From an uncultured Chlamydiae bacterium (GTDB taxonomy: Bacteria; Chlamydiota; Chlamydiia; Chlamydiales; SM23-39), in contig CAIPFQ010000204.1 in NCBI GenBank assembly GCA_903864395.1, positions 1 through 11,093 on the forward strand: 11,093 bases of DNA, given 5' to 3'. The notes under the pieces were generated by a model. It made no database searches. It had not been told where the DNA came from and saw only the letters and a list, made by a program, of their open reading frames with translations. Positions 6,481-11,093 of this stretch are shown one piece after another. Numbering within the stretch: the first letter of the stretch is position 1; the number at the start of each line of letters is the position of its first letter. Both the position numbers and the translations under genes were made by a program.

Positions 6481-7725
6481 TCATTTGTTGAGACCTAGGG
6501 TATGAACTTTCCATTGATTGAGGGAGCGCGATGCCGTATCGAAGTTAACTCCGACTAAGATGAGTTCTAGCCCATCGAGGGAATGTTTTTTTGGATAGTT
6601 TTTGCTTAAAATTTGCTCAAGAGCTTCGAAAGATCGTCGCACTTCTTCGTTAGGGAATTTTAGAAAATAGTCTCCTGTCTTCTCATTATAATCCCCAATG
6701 GTTAAGTATCCAGTCTGGAAAAGTAAGGTGGCGATGTCCATTGTATCAACTTCGTGACTGGCTTCCATTTCCTTGCCAGCAAGGACCCCATTTTCAAAAT
6801 CGCTGATAGGAAATGAGCGATTTTTAACTAATTCGATGGCAAAGGTAGGCGTTGCAGAGGTAAACCAGTAATTAGCGAGCTTTCCTAGATACGAAAAAAC
6901 AGATAAAGGATTGTACACTTTTGATTCATTGGGAGACAGAGCGTAGCGGTATCCATTATACCAGGTTTTTAAAAGATTCAAGATGTATTGGGCTGTTGTT
7001 CCTTGTTTTTGAGCCAGGGCTTCAACATCAGGTCGTAAATAAGTTTCGATTTCTTTTTCTGTCAGCCCAAGAAGATCCGCATAAGGATCATAAAGGGAAA
7101 TATCTTTTAAATTGTTCATCCCGGAAAATAAAGAAACTTTAGAAAACTTGCTCACTCCAGTAACAAAAACGAAATGAAGATACTGATCTAGAGACTTTAT
7201 TGTGGCATAAAAGTCTCTCAATACATCGCGATTTTTTTTGACTAGCGCGCTGTCTTCTAGGTGGTGAACAAGCGGTTTATCGTATTCGTCGATAAGAATT
7301 ACGACAGGAGCTATTTTCGAAAGTTCTGTCATCAGAGCAGATAAGGTGAATGAAGGAAAAGGGCGATGAATATTTTTTATGCCGTATTTTAAAGCGGCCT
7401 CTTTCAACATTTCCTGTAAGGAGGTCATAAGCGTTTCGGGGCTTGAAGAGACCGCAGTCGAAAAATCTAAATGGATCACAGGGAATTTTTTCCATTCGTA
7501 ATCTGTTCGATCGATCCATAGACCTGAAAACAGGGTTTTTTTCCCCTGAAAAACAGCCTCTAGTGTAGAGACTAAAATGGATTTGCCAAAGCGTCTCGGC
7601 CTTGAAAAGAAGTAGGCAACGCCTTCTGTAATCAGATGATAAATCCACTCGGTTTTATCTACATAGAGAAAATTCTCTTCGCGAAGCTTTTGAAAGTGTT
7701 GCACTCCGATCGGAAATTTTGCCAC
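6481..7725 (-). CDS. AAA-ATPase of the DUF1703/PD-(D/E)XK family, nuclease core deleted
   Basis: This protein of 414 residues belongs to the AAA-ATPase-like plus DUF1703 (PDDEXK-type nuclease) family, whose cellular role is not settled. The conserved start AKFPIGVQHFQKLREENFLY supports the GTG at 7725. The frame stays open up to 7956, but that stretch is carB in another frame. A Walker A-like RRFGKS lies at residues 44-49, a Walker B LIDEYDK at 144-150 and the family motif FVTGVSKFSKVS at 187-198. Full-length members run to about 500-550 residues. Here FPNEEVRRSF (357-366) is followed at once by EALEQILSKNY, which in relatives lies about 100 residues further on. The missing part contains the catalytic D...E-x-K core. 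The frame is kept and the C-terminus (GVNFDTASRSLNQW) remains. The gene is flanked by the only two spacers in the operon and looks A+T richer than its neighbours, so it is probably an insertion. No good ribosome binding site precedes the GTG. Confidence 0.82.
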   Translation of the reverse strand: MAKFPIGVQHFQKLREENFLYVDKTEWIYHLITEGVAYFFSRPRRFGKSILVSTLEAVFQGKKTLFSGLWIDRTDYEWKKFPVIHLDFSTAVSSSPETLMTSLQEMLKEAALKYGIKNIHRPFPSFTLSALMTELSKIAPVVILIDEYDKPLVHHLEDSALVKKNRDVLRDFYATIKSLDQYLHFVFVTGVSKFSKVSLFSGMNNLKDISLYDPYADLLGLTEKEIETYLRPDVEALAQKQGTTAQYILNLLKTWYNGYRYALSPNESKVYNPLSVFSYLGKLANYWFTSATPTFAIELVKNRSFPISDFENGVLAGKEMEASHEVDTMDIATLLFQTGYLTIGDYNEKTGDYFLKFPNEEVRRSFEALEQILSKNYPKKHSLDGLELILVGVNFDTASRSLNQWKVHTLGLNK

Positions 7726-7733
7726 AGCTCTAG
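7726..7733. repeat. 8-bp direct repeat, copy 2 (upstream of the ATPase gene)
   Basis: AGCTCTAG, identical to 6466-6473 and in the same orientation, lies immediately before the proposed GTG start of the ATPase gene and 20 nt after the carB stop. No terminal inverted repeats are visible just inside the two copies, so this is not a recognisable insertion sequence. Confidence 0.5.
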
Positions 7734-7753
7734 TATATCTGAACCAAAGAATA

Positions 7754-10700
7754 TTAACATAGGGGGCGGTAGAGGACCCCAACGGAGAGTTTTTCGGGAT
7801 CGAGCTCTGCCAAACATTGTAAAAAGGTTTGCGCGAGGTGAGGATTCGTGATGAGGGGAATGTGGTGGTCGATGGCGAGGCGTCGGATTTTAAAGCCAGA
7901 TTCATTTTTTTCGCCAGGCTTCGGAATATTGATGATGAGATCGACCCGCTGCTCACTCAGGAGCGTCGCTACATTCGGCTCGTACTGTTCTCCAACCTTA
8001 TAGACTGAAATCGAACCGATGCCTCGATTTGCTAAAAAAGCATGCGTGCCTTCAGTCGCAAAAAGATCCCATCCAGCGTCGTCGAGCAAAATCAGAGGAG
8101 CTGAAAGTTTTTGTCGATACTCTTCTGCGCAGCTAATGAGAATTCGTTTGCCTTTAACTTTTTGTTCTGTCGAGACCCAAGAAGCGAAAAAAGCCTCTAA
8201 ATAGGTAGCCCCAATGTGCGCTACCTCGCCTGTCGAGGCCATCTCTACATTGGCTACAGGATCTGCGCCCTTGAGTCTCTTATAAGAAAACTGGGGCGTT
8301 TTGACACCGACATAATCGAGCTCCAAGGTCTCAAACAATTGGGGCTTGTGTTTGCCCAAAATCGCCTCTGCTGCAATATGGATGAAATTGACTCGCGTAA
8401 CTTTGGAGACAAAAGGAAAGGAGCGCGAGGCGCGGACATTGCATTCAATGACTTGCAACTGATTGTCTTTGGCGATGAACTGAATATTGAAAGGCCCCGA
8501 AATTTCTAGGGCAGAAACGATCGCAGAGGAAATCGCCTTCGCGCGCCGAATGGTTTCTAAATACAGTTTCTGTGGCGGGAGAACGAGGGTCGCATCCCCT
8601 GAATGCACTCCCGCATTTTCCACATGCTCGCTGATCGCAGAGACCGCAATGACCCCTTTTTGAGCGACCCCGTCGATTTCAAGCTCTTTTGCGTTTTTGA
8701 TGAATTTTGAAAGCACAATGGGGTGATCGGGGGACACAATGGTCGCTTCTAAAAGATACTGTTTGAGCTCAGTTTTGTTGTATACCACATTCATCGCAGC
8801 ACCCGATAAAACATAGGAGGGGCGGATTAAAACGGGATAGCCCGTGCCCTCAGCAAAAACTTCCGCTTTTTCCAATGTAGTGGCTCGATGCCACGGCGGT
8901 TGATCGATGCCAAGAGAGCGCAGAAGGGAAGAAAAGGTATCGCGGTTTTCTGCTTGATCGATTTTCGAGGCGGGTGTGCCGAGAATGCGATATTTTGCGA
9001 GAGCCAGAGGAAGGGCAAGATTATTGGCAATTTGTCCTCCAACAGAAACGATGATCCCTTTAGGATTTTCAAAATCGGCAATATCGCGAACCCTCTCCAA
9101 AGTCAGCTCTTCAAAATAGAGGCGGTCCGATTCATCGAAATCGGTCGAGACCGTTTCTGGATTCGAGTTAATTAAGACAACCGATTTTTCTAGACGCCGC
9201 AAGTGTCTTGCCATATTGACCGCGCACCAATCGAACTCGACGGAAGAGCCAATACAATAAGGGCCTGACCCAAGAATGATATGGGACGGTGTTTTTGGTG
9301 CTTCGATGTCATGGCTGATGCCATGGTAGGTGAGATATAAATAATTCGTTTGCGCATCGAATTCCCCAGCGAGAGTGTCGATTTGCTTCACAAAGGGAAC
9401 AATCTTATGTTTTAAGCGATATTTGCGAATGTCCTCTTCCGTCTTTTTTGTAAATCTTGCCAAAGATCGGTCGGAAAACCCAAGTTTTTTTGCCTGAAGG
9501 ACGAGAGAGGGGTTCAGGCTGCAACCAAAAGATTTTTGGAACTGAGCGATGCTTTGGATGTGCCATAAAAACCAAGGATCGATTTGAGAGAGTTGTTGCG
9601 CTGTTTCTACCGAACCCCCTTGAGAAAAAAATTGGTAGAGAGCAAAAATTCTTCGGTCCGTCGGGCTCTGAATTTCTTTGAGAAGATCTTCCATATACTC
9701 TGGTGGATCGTCAAGTCCTGAAGTGCCGATGTTGAGCATCCGTATGCCTTTTTGCAAGCTCTCTGCAAAGGTTCTCCCAATGGCCATGACCTCGCCAACG
9801 CTTTTCATCTCCGTTCCAATGGTTCTCTCTGCCGCTTTAAGCTTTTGCGTATCCCAGCGCGGGATTTTTACAACGACATAATCGAGGGCTGGTTCAAAAA
9901 AGGCGGAAGTTTTTTTTGTAATGGCGTTGGGGATCTGATCGAGCCTCAGCCCAAGAGCTAATTTTGCCGCGACAAAGGCTAAAGGATATCCTGTCGCTTT
10001 GGAAGCGAGGGCGCTCGATCGCGATAGACGCGCATTCATTTCAATGACCCGATATTCGCCCGTTTTTGGATTGAGGGCGAATTGCACATTGCACTCGCCT
10101 TGAATTTTGAAATGGCGCGCCGCTCGGATCGCAAGGCTTCTGAGGAGATGATATTCATAATTATTTAGAGTTTGAGAGGGGGCGACCACAAGGCTCTCTC
10201 CTGTATGCACCCCCATGGGATCGAGATTTTCCATATTGCAGATCACGAGGGCTTGATCGTTCTTATCGCGAACGACCTCGTATTCAAGCTCTTTCCATCC
10301 CAAAAGATATTCTTCGATGAGAATTTGCGGCGCTCCATGCAAAGCGCAAGCGACGCTTTTTTTGAGCTCTTCTTCATTGTCCATGCGCCCCGAGCCGAGA
10401 CCCCCCAACGAAAAGCCAGAGCGCATCATGATCGGATATCCGATCGAGCGCGCCGCCTCGAGAGCCTCTTTTATCGTCGTAACCGCAAAGCTTTTAGGCG
10501 TATGGATTGCAAAGGAAGCGAGGTTTTCTTTGAATAAATTTCGGTCCTCCGTCAATCGAATCGATGCAATAGGCGTCCCTAAGATTTTGACGTTATATTT
10601 TTCTAAAATCCCCAGCTCATCGAGAGCCAGTCCGAGGTTGAGCGCGGTTTGCCCTCCAAAGCTGAGAAGAAGAGCGTCAATGGACTCTTGGTTGAAAATT

Positions 10701-10909
10701 TTTTCAATGGAGCTGACATTGAGAGGCTGTAAATAAACCTGGTCGGCCATTCCCTCATCGGTCTGCACTGTCGCGATGTTCGGATTGATGAGGATCGTTC
10801 GCAGACCCTCTTCTTTGAGAGCTTTGATCGCCTGTGATCCAGAATAGTCGAATTCTCACGCTTGACCGATTCTGAGACCGCCCGATCCTAAAATTAAAAT
10901 ATTTTTCAC
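7754..10909 (-). CDS. carB: Carbamoyl phosphate synthetase large subunit, with an in-frame TGA at codon 18
   Basis: CarB makes carbamoyl phosphate from bicarbonate, ammonia and two ATP, the first step of the pathway. From a GTG at 10909 the frame gives about 1051 residues (E. coli about 1073). It shows two homologous ATP-grasp halves: the N half opens with ILILGSGGLRIGQA and the C half with HIILGSGPYCIGSSVEFDW near residue 550. A regulatory MGS-like domain, starting near KGKRILIS, fills the last ~120 residues. Codon 18 is TGA, falling between IGQA and EFDYSG where homologues have Gly or Cys. Everything on both sides is in frame and well conserved. If TGA stops translation, the next in-frame start seen is the GTG at 10768, which would drop 47 residues of the N-terminal pre-ATP-grasp fold. 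The gene is therefore a recent pseudogene, a recoded gene, or carries a sequencing error. The final eight residues, after KLSV, look like a divergent tail, just upstream of the inserted ATPase gene. Confidence 0.9.
10856..10858 (-). other. In-frame TGA codon within carB
   Basis: The carB frame reads GGT CAA GCG TGA GAA TTC GAC, i.e. G-Q-A-stop-E-F-D. One base change turns TGA into GGA (Gly, as in many CarB and eukaryotic CPSII proteins) or TGC/TGT (Cys, as in E. coli). TGA is an ordinary stop for carA, the ATPase, the glycosyltransferase, pyrC and pyrD here, so genome-wide recoding is unlikely. I see no convincing SECIS-like hairpin directly downstream; only a 4-bp GATC/GATC pairing is present. 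Confidence 0.93.
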
Positions 10910-11093
10910 CCAATCATCTCGTAGAATTGATTGAATAAATAGGCTCCATCGGTGGGTCCAGGAGAGCTTTCTGGATGAAATTGGACGGAAAAGAAGGGAA
11001 GCGTTTTATGGGCGATTCCTTCAACGGATCGATCATTTGAGCTGACGAAGGTGGTTTCCCAATCCTGTGGCAGTGTTTTGGCATCGATGGCAA
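10906..11093 (-). CDS. carA: Carbamoyl phosphate synthetase small subunit, C-terminal end (partial)
   Basis: This is the last 62 codons of the glutamine amidotransferase subunit, which releases ammonia from glutamine and channels it to CarB. The rest of the gene lies beyond the right edge of the window. The minus strand reads through to a TGA at 10906-10908. The translation contains FHPESSPGPTDGAYLF, the CarA C-terminal signature. Its HPE supplies the His and Glu of the Cys-His-Glu triad of class I amidotransferases. The AIDAKTLPQDW segment also fits the family. The stop overlaps the carB GTG start by 4 nt (GTGA), a translational-coupling arrangement that suits two subunits made in equal amounts. 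The nucleophilic Cys, the start codon and any operon leader are outside the window. Confidence 0.95.
   Translation of the reverse strand, partial: AIDAKTLPQDWETTFVSSNDRSVEGIAHKTLPFFSVQFHPESSPGPTDGAYLFNQFYEMIG

Noticed and set aside
6474..7725. The ATPase segment as an insertion sequence
   Set aside because: It has no transposase and no terminal inverted repeats inside the 8-bp direct repeats.
7726..7956. N-terminal extension of the ATPase reaching into carB
   Set aside because: The extra residues are carB read in another frame with low-complexity Ser-rich content. The family's conserved N-terminus begins at the GTG at 7725.
10856..10858. Genome-wide reassignment of UGA (for example to Gly, as in Gracilibacteria)
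   Set aside because: TGA is the normal stop for carA, the ATPase, the glycosyltransferase, pyrC and pyrD in this window, and no other in-frame TGA occurs in carB or its neighbours. Gly is otherwise encoded by normal codons.
10800..10858. Selenocysteine insertion at the carB TGA
   Set aside because: No clear bacterial SECIS hairpin follows the TGA, and CarB is not a known selenoprotein. Kept only as a remote option in the finding.

Overview
The window is the 3' part of a large pyrimidine biosynthesis operon. Every real gene lies on the minus strand. In transcription order (high to low coordinate) it reads carA (3' end only), carB, an AAA-ATPase gene of the DUF1703/PD-(D/E)XK type, a family 9 glycosyltransferase, pyrB, pyrI, pyrC, pyrD, pyrE, pyrF, then a small membrane protein. 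The enzymes cover all six steps from glutamine, bicarbonate and ATP to UMP: carbamoyl phosphate synthetase, aspartate carbamoyltransferase with its regulatory chain, dihydroorotase, dihydroorotate dehydrogenase, orotate phosphoribosyltransferase and OMP decarboxylase.

The organism is a bacterium. A GT9 heptosyltransferase-like enzyme and a PyrI chain point to a Gram-negative. The AAA-ATPase/DUF1703 family is common in Bacteroidota, environmental Chlamydiota and some other intracellular or anaerobic lineages. The small hydrophobic protein and the UMP-synthase-like PyrE/PyrF would suit a chlamydia-like organism, but this is a guess that the sequence does not prove. Base composition is moderate, and the ATPase gene looks A+T richer than its neighbours.

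Layout: 10906-11093 carA C-terminus; 7754-10909 carB; 6481-7725 AAA-ATPase; 5409-6449 glycosyltransferase; 4486-5412 pyrB; 4028-4492 pyrI; 2808-4034 pyrC; 1765-2811 pyrD; 1197-1784 pyrE; 467-1240 pyrF; 18-401 small membrane protein. Neighbouring genes overlap by 4 to 44 nt throughout. The only spacers inside the cluster are the 28 and 31 nt on either side of the ATPase gene, which marks it as a late arrival. An 8-bp direct repeat lies in each of those two spacers.

Main points of interest: (1) carB has an in-frame TGA at codon 18, inside the conserved IGQA-x-EFDYSG motif, where relatives have Gly or Cys. (2) The ATPase appears to have lost its nuclease core through a clean in-frame deletion and sits between direct repeats. 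(3) PyrE and PyrF resemble the two halves of eukaryotic UMP synthase and are encoded by overlapping genes. (4) A lipopolysaccharide-type glycosyltransferase is embedded in the operon and overlaps pyrB by 4 nt. (5) The dihydroorotate dehydrogenase is Cys-type (class 1-like) with no pyrK in view. I found no RNA gene, CRISPR array or intact insertion sequence.
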